The notes: a model not told the origin generated them from the sequence alone. A stretch of 21,596 nucleotides of DNA from Candidatus Dojkabacteria bacterium S2_J21 (GCA_019248085.1 JAEHHF010000008.1:1-21596), one strand, 5' to 3'; shown: positions 1-7,845, numbered from the stretch's first letter. Translations and numbers: made by a program.

Positions 1-1170
1 TATGTTTATATCGGTGGCTCTTTTGAGACCATAGGGGGAGAAGAAGTGGTGGGTTTAGCTGCTTTCAATATTGACACTTTACCTCCAATTGGTGGTATTA
101 CAATTAATCAGAATGCCACATATACCAGTAGTACAACAGTTGGACTTTCTTTAAATGCAACAGATGAGATGAATGATGTGGAAGAAATGATAATATGTAA
201 CAATGCTGCTTTTGGAGGTTGTAGTTGGGAAGCATATGCAATTTCTAAGTCATGGGTATTAGATAGTACATTGGGAACTAAAACAGTATATGTTAAGTTT
301 AGAGATAGTATTGGTCATGTATCAAACATTATCTCGGATAGCATAATCTTACACTTGCCTAGCATTAGGATAACAGATATTGGATTAATTACAGATATCC
401 CCAATAATGATACTTTAAGATACTATTTCGCATCTGTTAAACCTATTATTCAGGGTCTTACCCAATCTGGTAGTACTGTTTATTTCAATTATAATGACAC
501 AGAATATCAGGCTACAGCTAACAACAATGGTGAATTCACGATATCTTTTACTGTCGAAAAAGGCGTTGATACAATTGAGTACTATGCTAAAGACATATCA
601 GGCAATCAGTCTACTACAAAGACATTAGTATTGACTGTAGGGGTTGAGAATTTCCCAGATTGGTTACTTGAGGACCTAGGTCTTGAAAATAGTAGTATCG
701 ATCAAGGAAGTGAGGTTGCCGATAATGACCTTGCGGTAGGAGCGGAGAATACAGAAGCGGTGGTAGACGAGAGTGAAAAAGAGGTCGTTGCTGTAGATAA
801 AAGTAAGGTTATTAGGATACTTGATAATGATGGTATGCCAATGATAGGTGCCGATGTTGAAATTGGAGGGTATTTTTATGTTACAGATGAAAATGGAGAA
901 TTCCAAACAGATAAGTTAGATTATAATCAATCATATACGATAAAGGTTAAGTATAAAGAGGTTGATTTTGAAGCAGAGATATTGGGTATAACAGAGTCCC
1001 AAGAAAGAGCAGATGTCGTTCTTTCGCAGGATAGTTTGATAGATAGTCTTACTCCTAATTATATCTACCTTAATCTCTCTCTTTTATTTATTATATTCTC
1101 ACTATTTATTGTATTAATAATCCTGTTAATAAAGAGAAAGAGAGAGAAGGAGTTGGTTCCAACTTCTTAA
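1..1170 (+). CDS. Large surface protein, C-terminal part (beta-propeller end, Ig-like domains, C-terminal membrane anchor)
   Basis: The frame is open from the first base, so the true start lies upstream; the GTG at 46 is only an internal codon. The first residues (YVYIGGSF.TIGG then LAAFN) match a closing delta-60-type beta-propeller repeat. An Ig-like domain follows, with ATDEMNDVEEM near residue 55 and GTKTVYVKFRDSIGH near 95, then a second beta-rich domain at about 120-215. After an acidic linker comes a carboxypeptidase-regulatory-like fold at about 268-345 (IRILDNDGMPMIGADVEI). A single membrane helix at about 357-377 is followed by a basic KRKREKE tail. I infer a cell-surface protein held by its C-terminus, with the domains outside. 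No LPXTG-like motif precedes the helix. A hairpin covers the stop codon. The ligand is unknown. Confidence 0.85.
   Translation, partial: YVYIGGSFETIGGEEVVGLAAFNIDTLPPIGGITINQNATYTSSTTVGLSLNATDEMNDVEEMIICNNAAFGGCSWEAYAISKSWVLDSTLGTKTVYVKFRDSIGHVSNIISDSIILHLPSIRITDIGLITDIPNNDTLRYYFASVKPIIQGLTQSGSTVYFNYNDTEYQATANNNGEFTISFTVEKGVDTIEYYAKDISGNQSTTKTLVLTVGVENFPDWLLEDLGLENSSIDQGSEVADNDLAVGAENTEAVVDESEKEVVAVDKSKVIRILDNDGMPMIGADVEIGGYFYVTDENGEFQTDKLDYNQSYTIKVKYKEVDFEAEILGITESQERADVVLSQDSLIDSLTPNYIYLNLSLLFIIFSLFIVLIILLIKRKREKELVPTS
1147..1168 (+). terminator. Hairpin over the stop codon of the surface protein gene
   Basis: AAGGAGTTGG (1147-1156) can pair with CCAACTTCTT (1159-1168), ten pairs including one G-U, around a two-base centre. 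The right arm runs into the TAA stop. There is no T-run after it, so this is a possible 3' end or stability hairpin rather than a standard intrinsic terminator. Confidence 0.3.
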
Positions 1171-1314
1171 TAACAATCATATAACTGGCAAAATACAATA
1201 ACAAAGGAATAAGAAGAGTAATTGAAGTAACACCATAATAAATAGTTTCTAATTTCCCACCACTTACTCCCTCTAGAAGATATTGGGTCATATCGCGTTC
1301 AATGAAAGATAGTA

Positions 1315-1320
1315 TATAAT
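1315..1320 (+). promoter_or_regulatory. -10 box of the GH3 gene, leaderless arrangement
   Basis: A perfect TATAAT lies five bases before the ATG at 1326, with no convincing -35 at 16-18 bp upstream and no Shine-Dalgarno site. Transcription would begin at or next to the start codon. Confidence 0.55.
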
Positions 1321-1325
1321 CAAAT

Positions 1326-2450
1326 ATGAAATATATTCTCTCAATATTCATAGCACTCACATTCTCAAGTCTTTTTCCAACGTCTCTTCTGACAAATGAA
1401 CTAGTAGAATCATCAATCTCAAAAGCACCCCCAACAGTAATAGAGAAAATATTCAATAATATGACAACTGAAGAGAAAGTTGGCCAACTCTTCATGTTTG
1501 GTATAAATGGAACAACACTAACACCTCGAACAGAACAATTTCTAACAGAACATTCCATTGGTGGTGTCCTCCTGTATAGTAAGAATGTCATAGACGAGCA
1601 GCAAGTAAAACTCTTAACACAAGAAATACAAACAACCAATCGAATACCATTATTCATCTCCATTGATCAAGAGGGAGGAATAGTCGCCAGATTAAAATGG
1701 AACGATACGCTAAAAATAGCTCAAGAAGATATCAAGACTTCTGAACAGGCATACACTGTAGCAAAGGCTAGGGGATCAATACTCAAGGAAGTTGGTATAA
1801 ATATGAATCTAGCACCAGTCGTAGAATACATAACCAACAAAAATTCATTCATGTATTACAGAGTCTTTAGGGGAACCCGAGAAGAAGTTGTACAAAAAGG
1901 AATATCAACGATCCAAGGATATTCAGGGCAAGGGATACTCGCTGTACTTAAACACTACCCAGGACATAGTGATACATCTCCAGACTCACACTTTTCACTA
2001 CCTGTTGTAAATATAACTAACGATCTATGGAATACATATATACAGCCATTTAGTGGAATAATATCTCAAACACAGGTAGACGGCATAATGATAGCACATG
2101 TTCAATATCCCAATATAGATAGTAACCCATCTACAATCTCTCCTGACATTATATCTCAGAGATTAATCCGAGATCTTCAATACAATGGATTAGTAATATC
2201 GGACGATATGGAGATGGATGCCTTGGAAGATATAGATACATATACGAATCTTGCCAAGAGGGCACTACTAGCTGGGAATGATATCCTCATCTACAGTACC
2301 GCAAGTGATACAGAGTCATCGATACAACAACAAGTCTATGAATATATCCTAGGTGAAGTAACAAATGGTGGTATGAATATTGATGAAAAAGTTCAGAGGA
2401 TATTAGAAATGAAGATACAGTACGGCATTCTTGATCCAAAAAATATTTAA
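1326..2450 (+). CDS. nagZ: Secreted NagZ-type beta-N-acetylglucosaminidase (GH3)
   Basis: Glycoside hydrolase family 3, single catalytic domain of 374 residues. Residues 1-25 form a hydrophobic signal or anchor segment without a lipobox cysteine, so it probably acts outside the membrane. The NagZ hallmarks are present: GQLFMFG (53-59), IDQEGG (113-118), the histidine-aspartate loop KHYPGHSDTSPDSH (209-222) that supplies the general acid/base, and SDDM (292-295) whose first aspartate is the expected nucleophile. Such enzymes remove non-reducing N-acetylglucosamine from muropeptides or related glycans during wall turnover. The gene stands alone between surface-protein genes and converges on the Ig-like protein gene. 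Family assignment is firm; the natural substrate is inferred. Confidence 0.93.
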   Translation: MKYILSIFIALTFSSLFPTSLLTNELVESSISKAPPTVIEKIFNNMTTEEKVGQLFMFGINGTTLTPRTEQFLTEHSIGGVLLYSKNVIDEQQVKLLTQEIQTTNRIPLFISIDQEGGIVARLKWNDTLKIAQEDIKTSEQAYTVAKARGSILKEVGINMNLAPVVEYITNKNSFMYYRVFRGTREEVVQKGISTIQGYSGQGILAVLKHYPGHSDTSPDSHFSLPVVNITNDLWNTYIQPFSGIISQTQVDGIMIAHVQYPNIDSNPSTISPDIISQRLIRDLQYNGLVISDDMEMDALEDIDTYTNLAKRALLAGNDILIYSTASDTESSIQQQVYEYILGEVTNGGMNIDEKVQRILEMKIQYGILDPKNI

Positions 2451-2458
2451 ATAATCGC

Positions 2459-2487
2459 TTGACATTTCTATATTCTAATGTTATTGT
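2459..2487 (+). promoter_or_regulatory. Candidate promoter in the convergent gap
   Basis: A perfect TTGACA (2459-2464) is followed after 17 bp by TATTGT (2482-2487). It starts 8 bases after the GH3 stop and points into a gap with no plus-strand gene. It could drive the candidate RNA at 2494-2580 or be chance. Confidence 0.3.
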
Positions 2488-2493
2488 ATGCAT

Positions 2494-2580
2494 ACTTAAT
2501 TACCTGGTCGTAATTAATAGAAAGAAGAGGCAGGATTCTAACCAACTCCAACTATTTAATTAGTACATGCTTCTTCTTTT
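2494..2580 (+). ncRNA. Candidate small RNA with two hairpins
   Basis: Counting from the promoter at 2459-2487, a transcript would start near 2494. It would contain a perfect 8-bp hairpin, TTAATTAC (2496-2503) with GTAATTAA (2510-2517) and a 6-base loop. A 12-pair stem follows, AAAGAAGAGGCA (2521-2532) with TGCTTCTTCTTT (2568-2579, one G-U), ending in a short T-run. Inside the long loop ACTA and TAGT can pair again. There is no convincing reading frame. It matches no RNA family I recognise. The second stem may simply be the GH3 terminator. Confidence 0.22.
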
Positions 2581-2644
2581 GCCTTTTAACACCCCTTTTG
2601 AGAAATGCTAAGGGATTACTCTCATATTTATATATTCACACTCT

Positions 2645-3772
2645 TTAGAGTGAATTGATCGTATAGAACATATAGTTGTAGTCATCCCCCATACTTCCAT
2701 ATCGTAGATATTCATCTGGATCTTTTACACCAGATAAGATACAGATTGTCGTACCGGCTAAATCTTCTGGAACGGTCCATGTATACGAATTGCTAGCACT
2801 CCAGTCTCTTAACGACTCAAAACCGCCTCCTTGTTGTTGAATCATAAACATATACTGCATTGAGTCACCATTAGGATCTGTTGCCGAGATATGGAAAGAT
2901 ACAGTATCACCAACATTTAGTCCCCTTGGTTCTCCATCCGACCAACTCCCGCCCTCATTGCTTCCCCAGGAATTAGGATTAACATTTCCATTACTATCTG
3001 AAGTATTTACAATGGTTGCGTAGATCTTCTGTGCTACACCCTTTGGATTTACTTCATAGGTAAGATAGGTATAGTCATCTGAGGTATCAAATCTTAATTC
3101 ACCATCTGAATCTTTTACTAGTACCATAATGTACATCCATTTACCTAAGGCATCTGAGGGAACAGTCCAGTTCATTACTCGATTCGTACTCCAATTTTGT
3201 AACGTCTCATATGATCCACCAGGTTTTTGATATTCGAATTTATAATACAAAGTTGAGTCATTAGGATTGTTTGCAGTAATAGAGACATTTAAGACTTGCT
3301 CAACCTTGATAGTAGGATTCTTCCATTTTCCAGTGTTTTCTTGTCCAAAAGAGCTGTAATTTACATTCCCCACACCATCTTTGACAGAAATAATGGTCGG
3401 ATAATCGGTACTAATAACTCCTAAGTCTTGAGCGCCATCCTCGTCCTCAGGGTTCTCAATCAGATAACCACTATCTATATCATCCTTCTCCTGTTCTGGG
3501 ACTATTTCATCACTTTCAAGAGGGTCACCATTCTTGTCAAGACTTATCATTAGATCTGCACCCTCATCTGTGTTTTCTGTCTCAGGTATTACTCCTGCGC
3601 CTTCTAAATATTCTCTAACAGAAGTTCCCTGTGCGAAATCTGTTTGTTGCATAAGGAAATAGGCAGAGCCCAGAATCATTACTAGAACTGCTAAAACATA
3701 AAGAGGGATGTACCTCTTATGGAATGATTTAGCAAATGAGGATTCCTTAAACGATTTGAGAAAGTTTCCCAT
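2645..3772 (-). CDS. Membrane-anchored protein with two tandem Ig-like repeats
   Basis: 375 residues. A basic N-terminus precedes one membrane helix at about 21-41 with no cleavage site, so it is a signal anchor with the rest outside. Residues 60-120 are a long acidic, disordered stalk. Two homologous domains follow at about 125-241 and 251-372. The repeats share a layout: Y.F..Q..GG.(Y/F)E.L..WS (near 178-195 and 308-325), WTVP (202-205 and 332-335) and VKD (219-221 and 349-351). This resembles the Ig-like 'YxF...WS...WTP' domains common in bacterial surface proteins. No enzyme motif is visible; adhesion or a structural role is a guess. It converges with the GH3 gene, with 194 bases between them. 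Confidence 0.8.
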   Translation of the reverse strand: MGNFLKSFKESSFAKSFHKRYIPLYVLAVLVMILGSAYFLMQQTDFAQGTSVREYLEGAGVIPETENTDEGADLMISLDKNGDPLESDEIVPEQEKDDIDSGYLIENPEDEDGAQDLGVISTDYPTIISVKDGVGNVNYSSFGQENTGKWKNPTIKVEQVLNVSITANNPNDSTLYYKFEYQKPGGSYETLQNWSTNRVMNWTVPSDALGKWMYIMVLVKDSDGELRFDTSDDYTYLTYEVNPKGVAQKIYATIVNTSDSNGNVNPNSWGSNEGGSWSDGEPRGLNVGDTVSFHISATDPNGDSMQYMFMIQQQGGGFESLRDWSASNSYTWTVPEDLAGTTICILSGVKDPDEYLRYGSMGDDYNYMFYTINSL

Positions 3773-3790
3773 ATCAAAAATGGTTAGATA

Positions 3791-3815
3791 ATATTAAATC
3801 TAACAGATTTGATAT
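3791..3815. repeat. Inverted repeat in the promoter region of the Ig-like protein gene
   Basis: ATAT-T-AAATCT (3791-3801), AAC, AGATTT-G-ATAT (3805-3815): ten paired positions with one mismatch. It ends 18 bases upstream of the minus-strand start at 3772, where core promoter elements are expected, so an operator is possible. There is no T-run for a terminator. Confidence 0.3.
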
Positions 3816-3863
3816 ATGTATACAAGAACCCATAGATCCGAGGTGAAGAGTTCTTATCTCTTC

Positions 3864-4058
3864 TTACTTCTTCTTCTGGAAAAACATGATGTAAATGATA
3901 GGGAGAATACCAACTGTATTAAATATTAACAAACATATAAACCAGGCCATTTGATTATTCCTACCAGCCTTCCACAAAGCGATACTCTTCCATACCGAAT
4001 CCCAAACAAGCAAAGGTATCAACCAAGGTAATATCGGAGACAATAAACTAATATCCAT
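3864..4058 (-). CDS. Small membrane protein, DUF5652-like
   Basis: 64 residues with two hydrophobic helices (about 8-30 and 36-58). The signature is W.S.ALWKAGR...WF...LIFNTVGILPIIY, with a KKK tail. It matches my memory of the DUF5652 family, related in layout to the N-terminal helices of cardiolipin synthases (PLDc_N-like) and frequent in Patescibacteria and archaea. The function is unknown. It lies upstream of and parallel to the Ig-like protein gene with 91 bases between them, and has its own -10 box. Confidence 0.75.
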   Translation of the reverse strand: MDISLLSPILPWLIPLLVWDSVWKSIALWKAGRNNQMAWFICLLIFNTVGILPIIYIMFFQKKK

Positions 4059-4087
4059 AATCCTACTAAATAAAATTATTCTTTCTC

Positions 4088-4093
4088 ATTATA
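4088..4093 (-). promoter_or_regulatory. -10 box of the DUF5652-like gene
   Basis: On the minus strand TATAAT lies 29 bases before the ATG at 4058, predicting a leader of about 22 bases. AGGA sits just before the start, closer than a usual Shine-Dalgarno site. No clear -35. Confidence 0.45.
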
Positions 4094-4147
4094 CCCCTTT
4101 GGGAACTTTATGTTTGACCTCAGCTATCAGCATCCTCACACATAGAG

Positions 4148-4153
4148 TATAAT
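4148..4153 (+). promoter_or_regulatory. -10 box, leaderless arrangement
   Basis: TATAAT lies five bases before the ATG at 4159, exactly the spacing seen for the GH3 gene. A TTGACC further upstream is about 30 bp away and too distant to serve as its -35. Confidence 0.5.
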
Positions 4154-4158
4154 GAGAT

Positions 4159-4737
4159 ATGAAAATACATATACTCTCAGGATTAATTACTAAATATCTA
4201 CAAAACAAATTTAACACTAAAGAAGTTGTTAAATTAATACACTCTCAACAAACAGTAGAAGCATATATATTAGAAATAGAGGATGCTATAAAAAGATATA
4301 ATAATCTCAATATTCAAAATCTTAAACCTCTTCCATCCAAATTTTTCATTAACACGATTCATACGAAAGAATCTCTTCTGGGATTGCCCTCATATGAGCA
4401 AATCATAGAGCAATTGATAATCGATAAACAGCTACAGATTGATGTATTCACAGAGCTTTCTAAATCGGCATATTTTTCGGAGATATACAAAATCCATGAG
4501 AATCAATATTTACTAATAAACCTACTTATACTGTTCTACAGAACTAGCCTTTTAAATATGTATCCCGAACTTAGAACAGCTCAAGTTCAAGTATCCTCAA
4601 CAATAGAGGAAATGGCTGCGCTAATGTATCTTGAAGGAAGAAGCTCTGAGCTATTTAATGCCACGAAGCACTGGATAAAGGATTGGAAAAAAGAAGCGTT
4701 CAGTAGGGAACTCTCCGATCTTCTCCCAAGAGATTAA
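4159..4737 (+). CDS. Hypothetical helical protein, 192 residues
   Basis: I do not recognise the family. The protein looks soluble and almost wholly helical, with charged amphipathic stretches and a leucine-rich segment near 119-135 (YLLINLLILFYRT) that is probably buried core rather than a membrane span. There is no signal peptide, no cysteine and no catalytic motif. A TATAAT box five bases before the ATG supports this start. It is divergent from the DUF5652-like gene and converges with the cupin gene, leaving only 15 bases between the stops. Confidence 0.7.
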   Translation: MKIHILSGLITKYLQNKFNTKEVVKLIHSQQTVEAYILEIEDAIKRYNNLNIQNLKPLPSKFFINTIHTKESLLGLPSYEQIIEQLIIDKQLQIDVFTELSKSAYFSEIYKIHENQYLLINLLILFYRTSLLNMYPELRTAQVQVSSTIEEMAALMYLEGRSSELFNATKHWIKDWKKEAFSRELSDLLPRD

Positions 4738-4752
4738 TTATTCAATTCAATT

Positions 4753-5130
4753 CTATTCATGTTCTGCAGCCATAGCTTCAGCCTTGGTCGCATGAATTGT
4801 TCCAGCTGGATGATTCGCAGGTGAATAGATGGTATAAAGTCTAAGTTCTTCTGTTGAAGATGTATTAATAATATTGTGTTCAGTACCTGCAGGCACAACT
4901 ACAGCAGTGCTTGGCCCTACGATACTCTCTTCACCATTCATAATGACTTTACCTTCTCCTTGCTCAAACCTAAAGAATTGATCAACATTAGCATGGACTT
5001 CCATACCAATATCCTCAAGAGGTTTAAGTGACATTACTACTAGTTGCATATGGCTACCAGTAAATAAGACAGTTCTAAAATTTGTATTTTGTATTGTCTT
5101 CTCTTCTATATTTTCTACATATCCAATCAT
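4753..5130 (-). CDS. Single-domain cupin protein
   Basis: 125 residues forming one cupin barrel. First motif: G42-M-E-V-H46 followed by VDQFFRFEQGEG, which places E56 and the G-x-G turn. Second motif: PAGTEHNIIN (80-89), whose H85 is the usual last metal ligand. The ending LYTIYSPANHP.GTIHATK is typical of a small cupin subfamily often annotated in candidate-phyla genomes. Metal binding is likely, but the first motif has a single histidine, with D50-Q51 where HxH cupins carry more ligands. Substrate unknown; such proteins include isomerases, dioxygenases and sugar-binding proteins. Two TATAAT boxes lie 1 and 17 bases before the ATG; the farther one gives a leader of about 11 bases. Confidence 0.88.
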   Translation of the reverse strand: MIGYVENIEEKTIQNTNFRTVLFTGSHMQLVVMSLKPLEDIGMEVHANVDQFFRFEQGEGKVIMNGEESIVGPSTAVVVPAGTEHNIINTSSTEELRLYTIYSPANHPAGTIHATKAEAMAAEHE

Positions 5131-5282
5131 AATTATATATTTAATAAATTATATATATACATATTACCACTATCGCTACATCCATGTACAAATTTTAAAA
5201 ATTATAGACGTATTTCAAAATATATAGTATCTTTTAGTAGAACAAAACCTTGATTAATATTTACAAATACTAGTACTCGAAT

Positions 5283-5579
5283 ATGGGAGCTATAACCATT
5301 CCAAATACGGACGATGCATGGGAAGAGACCGAAGGAGAAACTCAACCGCTCATACCTCCAATTGATGTGAACGATTCGACTAAGGCAGAGACCTATGCTC
5401 AACACTATGCAAATATCTATGAAAATGGTCCAGCAGGTCAGGCTTTAAATACACTGGGCATGGAGCCAAAAGTAACCTATACAATTACTCCAAATGAGAG
5501 TGGCGGATCAAGAATCGATTTTCAAGTAAAAAATATTCTCAAGGCAAAAGAAACAACCATGTCTGAAACTATTCAGTAA
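5283..5579 (+). CDS. Hypothetical protein, 98 residues
   Basis: Not recognised. The first 30 residues are acidic and proline-rich (TDDAWEETEGE, PLIPPIDV), the middle has an aromatic helix (ETYAQHYANIYENG) and the end is more beta-like (VTYTITPNESGGSRIDFQV). There is no signal or membrane segment. Its last 11 bases overlap the end of the convergent DUF167 gene. Codon use looks like that of its neighbours. No clear promoter or ribosome-binding site fixes the start, so the call rests on open frame and composition. Confidence 0.55.
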   Translation: MGAITIPNTDDAWEETEGETQPLIPPIDVNDSTKAETYAQHYANIYENGPAGQALNTLGMEPKVTYTITPNESGGSRIDFQVKNILKAKETTMSETIQ

Positions 5580-5787
5580 TTTCTACAATCTTCTTCCTAC
5601 TCTTAAACCCCATCTTAATCTTAATATTCTCTCGTGGAATATTTAAATGCTGAGCAAGTAGGTATATTACTGAAACATTAGCCTTCCCGTCTTTAGAAGG
5701 AGATTTGGTATGAATCTTGTAACCTCCATCAATACTCTCAATCTCATCCTTTTTCGCATTTGCTTTTACCATTACTGTTATATTCAT
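5569..5787 (-). CDS. DUF167 (YggU/UPF0235) family protein
   Basis: 72 residues matching the whole DUF167 fold. The family pattern is visible: an initial beta strand, VKANAKKDEI, SPSKDGKANVSVIYLLAQ (29-46), then the basic IKIKMGFKSRKKIVEI near the C-terminus. The family is widespread, structurally known and of uncertain function. The gene is divergent from obg with about 60 bases between the starts, and converges on the 98-residue ORF with an 11-base overlap of the ends. A TATACT box six bases before the ATG suggests a leaderless message. Confidence 0.85.
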   Translation of the reverse strand: MNITVMVKANAKKDEIESIDGGYKIHTKSPSKDGKANVSVIYLLAQHLNIPRENIKIKMGFKSRKKIVEITE

Positions 5788-5793
5788 ATGTTA

Positions 5794-5799
5794 AGTATA
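5794..5799 (-). promoter_or_regulatory. -10 box of the DUF167 gene, leaderless arrangement
   Basis: On the minus strand TATACT lies six bases before the ATG at 5787, which puts the predicted first transcribed base on the start codon. No Shine-Dalgarno site. Confidence 0.45.
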
Positions 5800-5832
5800 T
5801 CCCATATGCATGAAGATAGCTTGGAAATAAGG

Positions 5833-5841
5833 TGATATAAT
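5833..5841 (+). promoter_or_regulatory. Extended -10 promoter of obg, leaderless arrangement
   Basis: TGA followed directly by TATAAT (5836-5841) forms an extended -10 element. The ATG at 5848 is six bases after it, so transcription should start on the A of the start codon. No matching -35. Confidence 0.55.
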
Positions 5842-5847
5842 ACCAGC

Positions 5848-6783
5848 ATGTTACAAGATATCATAAAAATCAAAATTGAATCAGGTTCTGGTGGACAAGG
5901 CTCCAGCGCTATGTATGCTAATCGATGCTCAGGCGGAGATGGTGGGAAAGGTGGTGATGTATATCTCAAAGGTTCAATTCATACATATGACTTAAGTCGT
6001 TTTGATCCTGAAAAAACATACAAAGCTCTCAATGGACAACCTGGATTACAGAAAGAAAGAAAAGGTGACAAGGTTGAAGATATGACATTACTGTTACCGT
6101 TAACTACAGAGGTATTCCTAAACAACAACCTCATTGGAAAGATAGAAGAAGAAGGACAAATATTAAAAATATTGGATGGTGGAGTAGGCGGGTATGGGAA
6201 TGCTACCCTCATGAGAAACAGAGAATTGAGATCAAACGAAACCGAAAGAGCAAATCAAAAAGGAATTTACACCCTTGTACTCAAACTAAAATCCGATGTC
6301 ATCTTCATTGGATATCCCAATGCAGGAAAATCTAGTCTTCTCAACGAATTAACCAATGCCCATGCGAAGACAGCACCATACCAATTTACAACATTGGAGC
6401 CACAGTTAGGCATAATGGATAATCTTGTGCTTATGGACCTTCCAGGCCTCATAGAGGGCACATATGAGGGCAAAGGATTAGGTACTAGCTTTGTTAAGCA
6501 TACCGAGAATTGCAGATTGGGAGCCCATTTCATCAGCATGGAGAACGAGAATCCATATACTAGCTATACATCAATGAGAGAAGAGATTAGAAAGATTAGC
6601 GAAGCGATGTACAACAAACCCGAGATAGTAGTATTAACTAAAACAGACATTGTAGATGAAAATCGTTTAAAGGAAGTAATCAAAATATTTGAGGAAAAAG
6701 GTATAAAGGTAGTAAGTACATGTATCATAGACCTAGATTCCATCAACGCACTCAAAAAAACCTTCAAAGACGCTCTGAAATGA
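5848..6783 (+). CDS. obg: Obg GTPase, short form without OCT domain
   Basis: Ribosome-associated Obg/CgtA GTPase involved in late large-subunit assembly and stress signalling. The glycine-rich Obg domain fills 1-145 (ESGSGGQGSSAMYANRC, GGDGGKGGDVY, GGVGGYGN). The G domain follows: P-loop GYPNAGKS (155-162), switch I YQFTTLEPQLG (178-188), DLPGLIEG (197-204) and TKTD (264-267) as G4. The protein stops after the G domain, so the OCT domain of longer homologues such as B. subtilis Obg is absent. The N-terminal domain is also slightly short. It starts from a leaderless extended -10 promoter, and its TGA stop overlaps the hemW ATG (ATGA), so the two are coupled. Confidence 0.93.
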   Translation: MLQDIIKIKIESGSGGQGSSAMYANRCSGGDGGKGGDVYLKGSIHTYDLSRFDPEKTYKALNGQPGLQKERKGDKVEDMTLLLPLTTEVFLNNNLIGKIEEEGQILKILDGGVGGYGNATLMRNRELRSNETERANQKGIYTLVLKLKSDVIFIGYPNAGKSSLLNELTNAHAKTAPYQFTTLEPQLGIMDNLVLMDLPGLIEGTYEGKGLGTSFVKHTENCRLGAHFISMENENPYTSYTSMREEIRKISEAMYNKPEIVVLTKTDIVDENRLKEVIKIFEEKGIKVVSTCIIDLDSINALKKTFKDALK

Positions 6784-7844
6784 AACCGCTAAACATATAT
6801 ATCCATATACCCTTTTGTTTTGCTAAGTGCCCATATTGTGCATTCTTCTCATGTACTAACCGCGATGATACATACGAAGAATATTTCAAAATATTAAACA
6901 AGGAGATCTTAGCTAAATCTAAACTGTATAAGAATAGAGAAATACAAACAATATATATTGGTGGTGGAACTCCCAACCTAGTGCCACACAAATATATAGT
7001 AGAGTGTATTGAAAATATTCGAAAAACTTTTCACCTTAGCAAAGATATTGAAATAACCATAGAGCAATATCCCGAGTATATAAACGGAGAAAATCTGGAA
7101 GCTTACAGATCGGTAGGAATAAATAGATTAAGTCTTGGATTACAAGCCACAGATAACAAACTGCTACGACAACTTACACGGAGATACACATATGAAGAAT
7201 TTCTTGAGAAATATCAGCTTGTCAAACAAGTTGGGTTCAACGATATAGGCATAGATCTCATCTTCGGATATCCTAATCATACACTCGAACAATGGAAGAA
7301 AACTTTACAATTAATTACTGATTTAGATATACAACATATCTCTTGCTACAGTCTTGAAGTAGAAGAGGGGACGCCATATGGCAAGTTAAATGAGAAGGGG
7401 AAGCTAAATCTTCCGATAGAAGTAATTGATAGAGATATGTACCATTATGCATGTGAATATCTTGATAAAAAGGGATTCAAACAGTACGAGATTTCCAATT
7501 TCGCAAAAGAGGGGTATGAGTGTAAACATAATCTAAACTTTTGGCATTACCAAGACTATATTGGTCTTGGCGCCGGAGCATATTCTAGAGTAGAGGATAT
7601 TAAGTCACATAACCCGGAAGATATACAAAGATATATACAAGGGGATTGGAATATTGAAAAGGAAGAAATTAAAAAAGATGATGTGAAAGTTGAGAAACTA
7701 ATGCTTGGTTTGAGATTAAACGAGGGTATTAAATATGAAGAGAAGCTATTTCATAAAGGATACATGATGAAGATTGAAGACAATATGATTCTAAATACTA
7801 AGGGAAAAGATATGTATAACAAAGTTGTGCAAGAAATGGTATAA
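6780..7844 (+). CDS. hemW: HemW-like radical SAM protein
   Basis: 354 residues. HIPFCFAKCPYC supplies C13, C17 and C20, the CxxxCxxC ligands of the radical-SAM 4Fe-4S cluster. IGGGTPN (60-66) is the SAM-binding glycine motif. KHNLNFW (249-255) corresponds to the HNxxYW heme-binding motif that separates HemW heme chaperones from oxygen-independent coproporphyrinogen dehydrogenase (HemN); here Y is replaced by F. SLEVEEGTPY and IGLGAGAYS are also family signatures. The ATG overlaps the obg stop; an in-frame ATG at 6720 lies inside obg and is unlikely. Fe-S clusters could come from the IscS/IscU pair encoded later in the window. No heme-synthesis gene is present here, so the client is unclear. 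Confidence 0.88.
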   Translation: MKPLNIYIHIPFCFAKCPYCAFFSCTNRDDTYEEYFKILNKEILAKSKLYKNREIQTIYIGGGTPNLVPHKYIVECIENIRKTFHLSKDIEITIEQYPEYINGENLEAYRSVGINRLSLGLQATDNKLLRQLTRRYTYEEFLEKYQLVKQVGFNDIGIDLIFGYPNHTLEQWKKTLQLITDLDIQHISCYSLEVEEGTPYGKLNEKGKLNLPIEVIDRDMYHYACEYLDKKGFKQYEISNFAKEGYECKHNLNFWHYQDYIGLGAGAYSRVEDIKSHNPEDIQRYIQGDWNIEKEEIKKDDVKVEKLMLGLRLNEGIKYEEKLFHKGYMMKIEDNMILNTKGKDMYNKVVQEMV

Positions 7845-7845
7845 T
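7837..7845 (+). promoter_or_regulatory. Extended -10 promoter of the ATP-grasp gene
   Basis: TGG followed by TATAAT (7840-7845) overlaps the hemW stop codon. The next ATG is at 7872, giving a predicted leader of about 20 bases with no Shine-Dalgarno site. Confidence 0.45.

Noticed and set aside
1106..1663. Minus-strand ORF of 185 codons opposite the surface protein end and GH3 start
   Set aside because: It lies antisense to a firmly identified GH3 gene and its composition (Ser/Phe/Leu-rich) is that of a reverse-strand shadow.
5848..6783. Recoded UGA (genetic code 25)
   Set aside because: obg ends with TGA at the expected point and no conserved gene in the window contains an in-frame TGA.
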